Below, one piece after another: positions 34,716 through 43,801 of a stretch of 64,000 bases of DNA. The notes under the pieces were generated by a model. The model was not told the origin of the DNA and ran no database searches. It worked only from the letters and a program-made list of their open reading frames with translations. Location: positions 3,162,001-3,226,000 of the forward strand of contig NZ_CP096258.1 in assembly GCF_023205015.1 (NCBI RefSeq), given 5' to 3'. Each line of letters opens with the position of its first letter. The first letter of the stretch is position 1. A program made the position numbers and the translations under genes. Origin of the DNA: Providencia rettgeri (GTDB lineage: Bacteria > Pseudomonadota > Gammaproteobacteria > Enterobacterales > Enterobacteriaceae).

Positions 34716-36227
34716 TTATTCCATGGTTGGCATTGTGAAACTACTTTCATGGTGCTCTAAGCGAACACTGGCAGGCCAACGGCTCGTGACTGTTTTCATG
34801 CGAGTATAGAAGCGAACACCGTCATTTCCATGTACATTTAATGGGCCAAAAATAGACCGTTTCCACCCACCAAAGCTGTGGAATGCCATTGGGACTGGGA
34901 TGGGTATGTTGATCCCGACCATTCCTGCTTGGACATTTTCTTGGAATTCACGAGCCGTTTCGCCATCACGAGTGAAAATAGCCGTTCCATTACCATATTC
35001 GTGTTGGTTAATCAGTTTCAAACCGGTTCCGAAGTCAGGGACACGTACCACCGCTAATACAGGCCCAAAAATTTCTTCTTTATAAATGTCCATTTCAGGG
35101 GTGACATTATCAAATAATGTTGGCCCTACAAAATACCCATTTTCGAAGCCTGTCACTTTAAAATCGCGACCATCGACCAATAATGTCGCGCCTTGCTTTT
35201 CACCGCTAGTAATATAGTCACAAATTTTAGCTTTATGCTGCGATGAAATAACCGGCCCCATATCATTTTCTTTGCCTTCCGTAATACCCGGGCCAACGGA
35301 CATTTTAGCAATTTGACCTTTCAGGTTAGCAATGAGCGCATCTGCCGTTTCATCACCGACAGCTAAGACGACGGATAATGCCATACAACGTTCACCTGCC
35401 GCACCAAATGCCGCCCCCATGATAGCATTCGCTGCCTGCCCCATATCCGCATCAGGCATTAAGATACAATGGTTTTTCGCTCCACCGAGTGCTTGGCAAC
35501 GTTTACCATGAGCGGATGCCGTCGTGTAAATATATTCAGCAATCGGCGTTGAGCCAACAAAACTAACAGCTTGAACTTCTGGTGCAGTTAAGAGCACATC
35601 AACGGATTCTTTGTCCCCTTGGACAACATTAAATACCCCATCAGGCAAACCCGCTTCTTTTAATAGCTTAGCTAGCGCTAACGCTAAAGAAGGGTCTTTT
35701 TCTGAAGGTTTTAAAACAAAGGTATTGCCTGTCGCAATAGCCACTGGGAACATCCACATAGGGACCATAGCGGGGAAATTAAATGGTGTAATTCCCGCAC
35801 ATACCCCCAGAGGTTGCATTAATGAGTGGCTATCAACCCCTGTCGCAACATTCGCAGAGTGTTCACCTTTTTGTAAATGAGGAATACCGCATGCAAATTC
35901 AACGACTTCCAATCCTCGGGTTAATTCTCCGACCGCATCAGAAAAAACTTTACCGTGTTCTCTTGAAATTAAACGTGCCAGTTCATCCATATTCTCTTCA
36001 AGCAACGCTTTAAATTTAAATAAAATCCGAGAACGTTTTAACGGGGAAAGTTTTGACCACTTAGGAAATGCTTTATGCGCAATCTCGATGGCTTTTTTTG
36101 TTTCATCCGCGCTACTCAGTGCCACCTGTGCAATTTGCTCACCCGTTGCCGGGTTGAATACCGGTGCAAAGCGCCCACTTTTGCTGGATACTATTTCACC
36201 ACCAATGAAATTATGAATCTGTTCCAT
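34716..36227 (-). CDS. iolA: methylmalonate-semialdehyde / malonate-semialdehyde dehydrogenase (CoA-acylating)
   Basis: A 503-aa aldehyde dehydrogenase that converts malonate semialdehyde to acetyl-CoA and CO2, the last step of inositol breakdown. The catalytic Cys lies in GERCMALSVV, the NAD-site segment is SFVGSTPIAEYIY, and GVCAGITPFNFPAMVPMWM is the MMSDH signature. AAGAGGC precedes the ATG. It heads the iolA-iolD operon and diverges from the RpiR-type regulator. Confidence 0.96.
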   Translation of the reverse strand: MEQIHNFIGGEIVSSKSGRFAPVFNPATGEQIAQVALSSADETKKAIEIAHKAFPKWSKLSPLKRSRILFKFKALLEENMDELARLISREHGKVFSDAVGELTRGLEVVEFACGIPHLQKGEHSANVATGVDSHSLMQPLGVCAGITPFNFPAMVPMWMFPVAIATGNTFVLKPSEKDPSLALALAKLLKEAGLPDGVFNVVQGDKESVDVLLTAPEVQAVSFVGSTPIAEYIYTTASAHGKRCQALGGAKNHCILMPDADMGQAANAIMGAAFGAAGERCMALSVVLAVGDETADALIANLKGQIAKMSVGPGITEGKENDMGPVISSQHKAKICDYITSGEKQGATLLVDGRDFKVTGFENGYFVGPTLFDNVTPEMDIYKEEIFGPVLAVVRVPDFGTGLKLINQHEYGNGTAIFTRDGETAREFQENVQAGMVGINIPIPVPMAFHSFGGWKRSIFGPLNVHGNDGVRFYTRMKTVTSRWPASVRLEHHESSFTMPTME

Positions 36228-36273
36228 GTTGCCTCTCTTTAGCTGACAGAGTTACCTAGTTACTCAATGTATA

Positions 36274-36338
36274 TGAAATATTTGTTTCATTTACAACTAA
36301 AATTGAAATAACATTCAGTTTATGTGATCTAGACAAAG
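36274..36338. promoter_or_regulatory. IolR-type boxes and CRP half-site between iolA and the regulator gene
   Basis: The best box of the region, TGAAATATTTGTTTCA (36274-36289), is a perfect inverted repeat TGAAA-N6-TTTCA. A weaker relative, TGAAA-N5-TTCAG, is at 36304-36318, and TATGTGATCTAGA at 36321-36333 equals the left half and core of the CRP consensus. The sites lie 47-111 bases before iolA and could also control the divergent regulator gene. Confidence 0.65.
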
Positions 36339-36620
36339 TTTTTGTGAAATTTTTAATATCAACTAAAAGGTATCAATCTTAAACTCAAGAGCAGCACGTA
36401 GTTATTGGCCATCTAACCGTTGTATTGAGCAAAATAGCGCTTACTTTCAATCAGGAAAACAAGAGAACAAATCCATGTAAGCTGTTCAATTTATTATCCC
36501 AAATTCAAATTATTTCACGATCCTAAAAAAAGAAAATTTTTAAAGTTGAACTAAGTGTTTCAAAAAGATTCGACTAACGCTGTAAAACAACTACAATTAG
36601 AGCCAAATTCTGGAGGTTAT

Positions 36621-37457
36621 ATGTCAAGTGCATCAAATTTGAATGAGTTTCAAGAGCAAGTTCGCTCGCGATATGACGAATTAAGTAAACGGCTACAGCA
36701 AGTGGCGCGCTACGTATTGGACAATACAAATAGCGTCGCATTTGATACTGTCGCCGTCATTGCGAAAGAAGCTAATGTTCCGCCTTCGACGCTGATCCGT
36801 TTTGCAAATGCGTTTAATTTCAGTGGGTTTAATGAAATGAAACAATTGTTTCGCATGAACCTTGTTGAAGAAACCGCCAGCTACACAGATAGAGCACGTA
36901 TGTTTCGTGAAATGGACGGTTCCCAAGAGCTGGGCGATGACCCATCACAGATTTTGAAAGAATTTGCGCATTCTAATGCCCAAGCTTTACAGCAAATGGC
37001 TGCGAGAACGCCTGCTGAAGATATCGAAAAAGCCGTATCGTTATTAGCGAATGCACAAAATATCTACATTATCGGTTTACGTCGTTCATTCAGCGTTGCA
37101 ACCTATTTAAGTTACGCTCTTAGCCATTTAGAATGTCGCCCCGTACTCATTGATGGACTTGGCGGGATGTTCAAAGAGCAGATCAGCAGGATCAGCGAAA
37201 ATGACGTCGTTATTTCAATCAGTTTCACACCTTACGCCTCAGAAACTGTCATGGTCAGCGAAAAAGCGGCCCAAGCAGGTGCACAACAAATCGTGATTAC
37301 TGACAGCCAAATCAGCCCGTTGGCAAGTTTTAGTGATGTTTGTTTTGTGATCAAAGAAGCCCAAGTAGATGCATTTCGTTCTCAGTCAGCCACCTTATGT
37401 TTAGCACAATCACTAACCGTTGCATTAGCCTATCGTCAGGGTAGCAGCTTAGTCTAA
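36621..37457 (+). CDS. iolR: MurR/RpiR-family regulator of inositol genes (IolR-like)
   Basis: A 278-aa regulator. Residues about 10-85 form the RpiR-type helix-turn-helix (VAVIAKEANVPPSTLIRFANAF). Residues about 125-255 are a SIS sugar-phosphate-binding domain (IYIIGLRRSFSVATYL, VISISFTPYASETV). The ATG at 36621 follows GGAGG at ideal distance; an in-frame start at 36555 does not. The gene is divergent from iolA, and rhizobial inositol repressors are of this family, unlike the DeoR-type IolR of Bacillus. The ligand is inferred to be an inositol-pathway sugar phosphate. Confidence 0.85.
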   Translation: MSSASNLNEFQEQVRSRYDELSKRLQQVARYVLDNTNSVAFDTVAVIAKEANVPPSTLIRFANAFNFSGFNEMKQLFRMNLVEETASYTDRARMFREMDGSQELGDDPSQILKEFAHSNAQALQQMAARTPAEDIEKAVSLLANAQNIYIIGLRRSFSVATYLSYALSHLECRPVLIDGLGGMFKEQISRISENDVVISISFTPYASETVMVSEKAAQAGAQQIVITDSQISPLASFSDVCFVIKEAQVDAFRSQSATLCLAQSLTVALAYRQGSSLV

Positions 37458-37574
37458 GTTATACGGCTCTGTAATTAAACACCTCCATTAATTCAGAGCC
37501 TCTTCCAATCCTCTCCCTCATTAACATAAACGTATTTATTGAATGTTAATTAAGTTTCATCTTTTTCTTGGATT

Positions 37575-37634
37575 TGTGAATCTCATCAGAAAATACAAAT
37601 TCCAAAAATACAATCAAATGAAATTATTATTTCG
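37575..37634 (+). promoter_or_regulatory. CRP-like site and IolR-type box upstream of the degenerate dehydrogenase gene
   Basis: TGTGA-N6-TCAGA at 37575-37590 (9/10 to CRP) and TGAAA-N6-TTTCG at 37619-37634 (9/10 to the box at iolA). The box ends 56 bases before the ATG. The order CRP, box, gene is the same as at the other iol promoters. Confidence 0.6.
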
Positions 37635-37690
37635 TCCTGCTATGTTGGGATTATTTCTCGTGTCAGATAAAACCATAATAAGGGCTAAGC

Positions 37691-38686
37691 ATGTTAAATA
37701 CACACTTTCTTTATTTACTCGGGCATCTTCGCTTACTTGAGGAACAACATTCTGTCACGTCCCTTAATCGCTCTGGTATAGGCTTAATCGGTACAACACC
37801 TTATAACCAACTTTATATCGATGCGATAAAATGTTGCGCTCATCATAGTGAGCTAAAGTCAATTTGCCAGTTGTCCCCATCACTCCCTTCTATGACTGAC
37901 TTTATGTGCCAAAAGAAAAAGATAGAAGAGTTGATCAACCATGATGATGTCGATTGCATCATCATGACATCCACTTGCAGTGATGAGTTACTCAAATTTG
38001 CGATTCATACTGCTGTAATTGCAGGAAAAGATATCCTATTAAATGACATCCCCAACTATAATGAAATCAAACTAAAGGAAGTGCTAGAGGAAGCGGCGCG
38101 GCATGGTGTATTCATTGGTTATAACCAACCTTTTAGCTTTGATAACCAGTTCAGTCAAATAAAAACCGCTTTAATGTCTAAACATGGCTTAGAAACAGGG
38201 TTATTACGTCTCACAACACATAGAATATGTGAGACTGAAAATCAATTACCATTCAATATATTACGAAACACTATCACAAAAAATATAGAATTATTGTTAT
38301 CTTTAATGCCTGATGTTCTACTTTCAAACCCGGCAATTCAATACTCACATCCTTTTATGAAAAGAGCTGATGGCGATGTGTTGATGATCAATTTTCGCCA
38401 AGATGGCGGGTTATTGATTTCATTTGAAATCTTTTTCAATACAGGAAAGATCTCAGACAAATTGTCTTTAAAACAATGCAATAACCGATATGAAGTAGCG
38501 AAAAAAATCTCTTTTAATGAGAAAAATCAAGAGATTAATCAAAATAATTTTATTGTAGAGCAACTCGACCAATTTATTTTAAAACTCGCTAGCAACACAA
38601 AGTTAGCTAAGATTAATCAATGGAGTCGCGCTAATAAACTAACTGATAAAGTCATAAAACAGCTGAATACCTATGGATATATTTGA
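37691..38686 (+). CDS. degenerate Gfo/Idh/MocA-like protein, catalytic residues lost
   Basis: A 331-aa protein with a recognisable Gfo/Idh/MocA fold. SGIGLIGTT (28-36) is the nucleotide loop, DDVDCIIMTST the fourth strand, and HGVFIGYNQPFSFDNQF the hinge. The EKP motif is replaced by NDIP (118-121), and the Asp and His of the catalytic helix (RDMTIHD in IolG) read RNTITKN, so Asp is Asn193 and His is Lys197. All three catalytic positions are therefore lost while the frame is intact. It may bind an inositol or nucleotide as a sensor or partner; this is inference. AAGGG precedes the ATG. Confidence 0.72.
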   Translation: MLNTHFLYLLGHLRLLEEQHSVTSLNRSGIGLIGTTPYNQLYIDAIKCCAHHSELKSICQLSPSLPSMTDFMCQKKKIEELINHDDVDCIIMTSTCSDELLKFAIHTAVIAGKDILLNDIPNYNEIKLKEVLEEAARHGVFIGYNQPFSFDNQFSQIKTALMSKHGLETGLLRLTTHRICETENQLPFNILRNTITKNIELLLSLMPDVLLSNPAIQYSHPFMKRADGDVLMINFRQDGGLLISFEIFFNTGKISDKLSLKQCNNRYEVAKKISFNEKNQEINQNNFIVEQLDQFILKLASNTKLAKINQWSRANKLTDKVIKQLNTYGYI

Positions 38687-38784
38687 TTACTGAAAATATA
38701 AAGATAATTCTAATAGTAACATGCAATATTATTTTACAGGTGAATAATACAATGATGTTTGTAACACACTTAATTCACTTATAA

Positions 38785-39039
38785 TCAATGTAATGAGCTA
38801 TATGTACCACCATTTATATTAACAACGCCATATAAAAAAGACGTAGGGTCAACATTGAAAAGATAAGCAAATTGAAATAATGAATCAACATCAATACAAC
38901 TTTCTCCAGTCTCGAATCGATTCATTTCTTCTTCTGTTACACCGATTAAGCTGGCCATTCTTTCTATCGATATTTTATGGTTTTCTCGTTGTTTTCGGAT
39001 TTTTATCCCTAGCATTTTAGCAATGCTTTCCTTGCCCAT
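38785..39039 (-). CDS. small XRE-family helix-turn-helix regulator
   Basis: An 84-aa protein made almost entirely of a Cro/C1-type domain (residues about 10-65: IRKQRENHKISIERMASLIGVTEEEMNRFETGE). Size and sequence style recall the MrpJ-like fimbriae-associated regulators common in Proteus and Providencia, but no fimbrial genes are nearby. GAGG precedes the ATG. A perfect CRP palindrome lies about 205 bases upstream. Confidence 0.75.
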   Translation of the reverse strand: MGKESIAKMLGIKIRKQRENHKISIERMASLIGVTEEEMNRFETGESCIDVDSLFQFAYLFNVDPTSFLYGVVNINGGTYSSLH

Positions 39040-39942
39040 AATAACCTCTACTAAATATTAAAATGAATATTATTAACCGGTGCGTAAATTATCACCAACC
39101 ATAAATTTATAAATTGACTTAAAATAATAAACCCCGAATTAAACAAGTCAATTTAAGATAATCCAACAATGAAGTTAAAATAAAAATTTAGATAACCAGA
39201 TGATATAACTAGATTAAATCAGTTTCATTATTTCATTTCCGTTGTGACGATCATCACATAAAATGTAAAATTTAAGCGATATAGAAACTAGATTATCGTC
39301 TATCAACGACTAAAAAATTGTATTTCCAGTTTAACTATATTTTAGCTTACATTTTCATTTTGATAAAATCATATTACCAAATTTAATGTTATAACCTTAA
39401 GAAATTCGTGACATTTTGTATTCATGCGTATCAATAAGTTTCCATAACGCAATTATAATAAAGAAAAAATTTCCCCATCATAAAAAAAGACGTTTTTTTT
39501 TATTTATTAGTCGAAGTTACAAGATTAGTTTTAGATTATAAAAATAAGATGATTTATAATACACTTATAGGGGAAAAGTACTTTTCAAGGTTAGTAAGTT
39601 ACATTATATCACTCTTATTTTGAATCTCTAAAATAGATTGCTATAACAGTTTGTTTTAGATGTAAATAAAATCATTCCTCTACATTTATGCCATATTCAT
39701 TACTTTCAGTCTATACACAGCATGTAAAAATTAGACAAATTATGTAAACGCCAAATAGGTGTATTTTAGTATTCACTCCCTCACCCTCTCAAAACTTACT
39801 TAACTTCACATCTTTTTAATAAAATTGTCAGTTAGCATGCTATCCTATTACGAGCACCTATGAATACTTGCCACTCATCGCACAAAGTTATTATATGGCT
39901 TCTTATTTTTATTGGTAAGTAAAGAGACCTGAAAGGATAATC
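39040..39942. other. 903-base gene-free stretch
   Basis: Very AT-rich DNA between a minus-strand XRE gene and a plus-strand AraC gene. No frame with a ribosome binding site is seen. A perfect CRP consensus palindrome lies at 39243-39258. Its length far exceeds what two promoters need, so a non-coding RNA or horizontally acquired AT-rich DNA is possible; I see no strong terminator that would mark an RNA end. Confidence 0.5.
39243..39258. promoter_or_regulatory. CRP-binding site (perfect half-sites)
   Basis: TGTGACGATCATCACA matches TGTGA-N6-TCACA exactly. It lies 204 bases upstream of the XRE gene and 685 bases upstream of the AraC gene. Confidence 0.7.
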
Positions 39943-40827
39943 ATGCTACAAGAAAGTGTTATCAGGGAAATTATTCTCTGGATAGAACAAAATTTAGAAT
40001 CACGCCTATCCCTAGATACTGTTGCCGATAAATCAGGATACACAAAATGGCACTTTCAGCGCCTATTTAAAAACCAAACAGGGCTCGCTCTTGGCTCCTA
40101 TATCCGAGCAAGACGTCTTTCTTGTTCTGCTGTCGCATTACGACTAACAAATGACAGCATAATGGATATTTCTCTAAGATACCGTTTTGACTCACAACAA
40201 ACTTTTTGTCGTGCATTTAAAAAGCAATTTAATCTGACACCTTCTGAATATAGAAAACGAGAAGGCTGGAAAGTTGAAGGGTTCTGTTTACCGCTACGAG
40301 AGAGTAAAGAACTCAACGTGAGTGTTAAATTGACCCAGTTACCGGCAATCAATTTACTTGGCACTAAACATCGTTACACTAAAGATATTAATGAATGGAA
40401 CCTAAAAACGGATGAGTTGCGTCGGTACTATTGGATGGCTTTTTTTGATAAAAACCCTTATGTCACTCAGCATCTATATGCTATTCATGGTATTGACCAA
40501 AGTGCTAACGCAGAAGGGCATTTCCTATATACCACGGCTCTAGATGAACAAGATGTAGACATCGAACTTCCGCAAGCAACAAACTTACAGTTACCCTCTG
40601 GAAATTACTTAGAAATCAAAATTACTAGTAGCCTTCATGGTATAGATTATAATGATATTATCTATACTGCTTATGGAAAAGTACTTGCTGAAATGGATAT
40701 CGTCCGTGGAGAAGGGCCTGATGTGGAACAATATGTCCTAAAATCTAAACCCTCTTATGATGCATTCATTAATGATTCACGCAATTTCATTCAAGAGCTA
40801 AATTATTATATTCCCGTTATTATTTAA
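39943..40827 (+). CDS. Rob-like AraC-family regulator with GyrI-like effector domain
   Basis: A 294-aa regulator. Residues about 8-107 hold two AraC-type helix-turn-helix motifs very like MarA/SoxS/Rob (SGYTKWHFQRLFKNQTG and the end FNLTPSEYRKR). Residues about 120-294 form a GyrI-like effector-binding domain. This layout and length match Rob, which controls drug-efflux and stress genes, though identity with Rob itself is unproven. The second recognition region (MDISLRYRFDSQQTFCRAFKKQF) differs at a few positions from MarA. AAAGGA precedes the ATG. Confidence 0.8.
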   Translation: MLQESVIREIILWIEQNLESRLSLDTVADKSGYTKWHFQRLFKNQTGLALGSYIRARRLSCSAVALRLTNDSIMDISLRYRFDSQQTFCRAFKKQFNLTPSEYRKREGWKVEGFCLPLRESKELNVSVKLTQLPAINLLGTKHRYTKDINEWNLKTDELRRYYWMAFFDKNPYVTQHLYAIHGIDQSANAEGHFLYTTALDEQDVDIELPQATNLQLPSGNYLEIKITSSLHGIDYNDIIYTAYGKVLAEMDIVRGEGPDVEQYVLKSKPSYDAFINDSRNFIQELNYYIPVII

Positions 40828-40851
40828 CAAACAGATATTTAATAACCAGCC

Positions 40852-40881
40852 AGCATCCCATACAACATTGCATGGGATGCT
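40852..40881. terminator. hairpin between convergent araC-type and oprC genes
   Basis: Perfect 10-bp stem AGCATCCCAT (40852-40861) / ATGGGATGCT (40872-40881). It lies between convergent stop codons and lacks a long T-run. Confidence 0.6.
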
Positions 40882-40891
40882 AGTCTAATAA

Positions 40892-42925
40892 TCAAAAAGT
40901 CACATTTATTTTTGCCCAGAAGTTTCTTCCTGGTTCGTTCACTGGCACATTGGATGAATAACCAAAACCACTATTCCCCGCTAAATTAAGGTGCTCGCTA
41001 TAGGTTTTGTCAAAAAGATTATCAACACCTGCGCTTAATTTCATGTTTTCATTAATGTTATACGCTGTATTTAATGAAAAAATCGTGAAACCCGCACTTT
41101 TGCTGAAATCTTTACCCACTACATTTCCATCATTAATGGCAACACGATTTTGGCGGCTCACAACACGCACTAAGCCTGTCGTGGTCCAATCGCCTTTTTC
41201 CCACGATAAACCAAATCGGCTTTCCAACGGTGGCATTTGCGGTAATGCCTTTCCATCTGTACGGTTTTCCCCCCATGAATAAGCAAGGCTTGCATCCGCT
41301 TTCCACTCATCACTGAGCTTTTGGGCAACACCAAGTTCTCCGCCCATAATTAACGCATCCACATTTTCCACCTGACTCATTCGTGGATTTACTGCGCTAT
41401 AACGGAAGAGAATAAAATCATCAACACGCCCCACATATGCAGAAACCCATGCATTAGTATCTTCATGGCTATATTTAGCACCGATATCTAACTGAGTTGT
41501 TTTTTCCGTTTTTAGCTTATCAAACACATTATTGCTACCATTCGGGCCGAGCTTAGGTGAGAACAACTCCCAATAATCAGGAAAACGTTCCGTATAACCG
41601 ACACCTGCATATAGCATAATAGGCGTACTCGATAAAGAATGCTCATAGCGCGCAAAGCCTGCTGGCATCACGGTGTTACGCCCTGAAGAGCCTATTCCTG
41701 TATTATTTTCAACTATTACACGATCTAAACGAGCCCCGCTGACCACTTTGCCTTGTTCAGTTGGATGCCAAGTTAGCTCGCTAAAAACACCATAATCTTG
41801 AAATTGTGCATCTTTTTTCCAACTATTATTGTTGTTTTTTCGATGCTTATTGGTTTGCATGTCTGCCCCGGCACGCAGCTCATAGTCTGACCATAACCAT
41901 GTTCCCATCGCACGACCGCCCATAGTTTCACGGTCGACTCGCATTTTCATTGGCATATTCATCATGCCATGACCACCATGCCCCATATGACCCCCACTCA
42001 TTCCCCCACCTGATGGAGAGCGAAGCGAGTAGTTATCCATAATATGATCAGCGTAATTGTAGTAGACATTCGCTTCGACTTTATCTAAAACGTCGCCAAT
42101 GTTGCTCTTTTCAAAGCGCAAACCTAAGCTTTCTCGTTTAAACTGGGAGCCATCCATTCCCCGACCTGCGTAACGTGCTTCCCCATCGCCTTTACCAGCA
42201 GTCAATTCTAATAATGTGTATTCATCCGGTGTCCAGCCAACCGCAAGATCAGCATTCCATTTGTCCCATTTAGACGGCACTTTGTCCCCATTGCCATCTT
42301 TATAATCATTGGAACGTGACTTATTGCCAATAACGCGAATGTAGCCAGACTCATTGCCTAAACTCACATCTGCATTGCCGTCCCAACGACGGTTTGATGC
42401 CGCTAGCGCACTCGCATTTCCTTTAATACCAGCTTCGGTAAACAGGGGTTTTTCACGCTCAAAACGAATTGTTCCCGCTGAATTTCCAGGCCCCCATAAA
42501 ACGGTTTGAGGGCCTTTAATCATATTCAGCACATCAAAGTTTTCGGGTGAAATATAAGAAGTAGGTGCATCCATACGAGAAGGACATGCACCTAACATCT
42601 CACTATCATTAGTTAAAATACGTAAACGTGAGCCAAACATGCCGCGAAAAACAGGATCACCGTTAGTTCCTCCGTTACGGATTTGTGAAAAACCAGGAAT
42701 AGTTTTGAGATAATCAGAACCATCACTTGCAGGAACTGGCTGTCTTGGTGTTTTAGGGGATGTCGTAATAGTTAATGGTGAATCGACTGGCGCAGTGACA
42801 ATCATCACTGAACTCTCCGAGATTGGGCTTTGATTCACTTCAGTTTTAGCGACAGTAGATGCCGTAAAAATCGCGCTAATGACCAATGTCGCAATAGGAG
42901 TCACTTTGAAGATTTGTGTGTTCAT
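40892..42925 (-). CDS. oprC: TonB-dependent copper receptor (OprC/NosA family)
   Basis: A 677-aa outer-membrane receptor with a signal peptide (about 1-26), a plug domain (about 40-160) and a 22-strand barrel ending in Phe. In the plug, Cys114 and Met118 (GACPSRMD) form the CxxxM pair that binds copper in OprC. An extracellular loop at about 306-328 is rich in Gly, His and Met (HMGHGGHGMMNMPMKM), consistent with copper capture. The ATG at 42925 follows CAGGTC; the longer ORF from 43036 has no plausible leader. It follows the DUF2946 gene. Confidence 0.88.
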   Translation of the reverse strand: MNTQIFKVTPIATLVISAIFTASTVAKTEVNQSPISESSVMIVTAPVDSPLTITTSPKTPRQPVPASDGSDYLKTIPGFSQIRNGGTNGDPVFRGMFGSRLRILTNDSEMLGACPSRMDAPTSYISPENFDVLNMIKGPQTVLWGPGNSAGTIRFEREKPLFTEAGIKGNASALAASNRRWDGNADVSLGNESGYIRVIGNKSRSNDYKDGNGDKVPSKWDKWNADLAVGWTPDEYTLLELTAGKGDGEARYAGRGMDGSQFKRESLGLRFEKSNIGDVLDKVEANVYYNYADHIMDNYSLRSPSGGGMSGGHMGHGGHGMMNMPMKMRVDRETMGGRAMGTWLWSDYELRAGADMQTNKHRKNNNNSWKKDAQFQDYGVFSELTWHPTEQGKVVSGARLDRVIVENNTGIGSSGRNTVMPAGFARYEHSLSSTPIMLYAGVGYTERFPDYWELFSPKLGPNGSNNVFDKLKTEKTTQLDIGAKYSHEDTNAWVSAYVGRVDDFILFRYSAVNPRMSQVENVDALIMGGELGVAQKLSDEWKADASLAYSWGENRTDGKALPQMPPLESRFGLSWEKGDWTTTGLVRVVSRQNRVAINDGNVVGKDFSKSAGFTIFSLNTAYNINENMKLSAGVDNLFDKTYSEHLNLAGNSGFGYSSNVPVNEPGRNFWAKINVTF

Positions 42926-43103
42926 TTTTGACCTGTTTCTTAGAAAATAGATGCTACTTTCACCGCTTAAATGACAAACACATTTCCAGCCCCCACAGAT
43001 GAACCACTTAAAAATCAAGAAATTCAAGATGAGCAAAAACGCTTTGCACTATGACGGCAAAAATAACCATTAATTAATTTGTAAAATTCACAATCTTAAG
43101 AAA

Positions 43104-43550
43104 TCAGGAGGTCGGAGGGGCTCGAGCGAAATGTAATGACCAAGGTCTAAATAATCTAATTTGAACGTAACACTCAAAGGGAATAAATAGCGTCAGTCTA
43201 GCGAATTGCCGAATAACCGCAGCAATAAATAAGATAAGAAACGGAAAGTGGATCAATAACTGGCAGTAGCCACATGCAATGTCTTCCATCGGTGATTGCC
43301 CGATCCCTGTCATTAACATATGGTTCATTGGTGTTGAAACGTCACAATTTTCAGGCATCAGCATACCTTGATGCGAATGCATCGAATGTTCTGCCGTTGA
43401 TGGAGGCTCCATTGCATTATGAGAATTAGGGCTTATGCAGTGTTCCATCAGCCTCATCGATTGAGAGAACAATGGAGCAATAAACAGCATAGCCACAGCC
43501 AATAATGCAAGGTAGGCAGCAAATTGTCTGATTGAAGTGCGCAGGTGCAA
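43104..43550 (-). CDS. DUF2946-family membrane protein (copper-linked)
   Basis: Two hydrophobic segments flank a His/Met-rich stretch (MEHC, EHSMHSHQGMLMPENC, PMNHMLM), and the family mark ACGYCQLLIHFP with its CxxC follows. DUF2946 proteins are often found beside copper receptors and copper-resistance genes. The frame is open to 43682 but has no ATG there. I chose TTG at 43550 (148 aa) because it gives the usual length and lies about 30 bases past a possible -10 element; the start is uncertain. It lies 178 bases upstream of oprC on the same strand. Confidence 0.65.
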   Translation of the reverse strand: MHLRTSIRQFAAYLALLAVAMLFIAPLFSQSMRLMEHCISPNSHNAMEPPSTAEHSMHSHQGMLMPENCDVSTPMNHMLMTGIGQSPMEDIACGYCQLLIHFPFLILFIAAVIRQFARLTLFIPFECYVQIRLFRPWSLHFARAPPTS

Positions 43551-43801
43551 CGTTTTTCCGTCATCTATGTACGAATTTATAGCGCGGGATTGTATCTTAT
43601 TTGAAAGTGTGTTGTTATTAATTTTCACAATTAATGTTAAGTGAAGCGCAGCAAAACATGCAAAAGACGAAAAAACAGACAATTATCCATTAAAATCAAT
43701 CCATTGATTAACATTACCATTCTCAATATAACAGAATGAAATCAAAGTAAATAACAAACTCATTATTTACTTTGATATTATTTGGCGATTAACCATCTAC
43801 C

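Noticed and set aside
37691..38686. Calling the degenerate dehydrogenase a pseudogene
   Set aside because: The frame is intact over full family length, has a ribosome binding site and a regulated-looking promoter.
43551..43682. Upstream part of the DUF2946 frame as coding
   Set aside because: It has only a TTG start, no ribosome binding site, and would make the protein longer than the family usually is.
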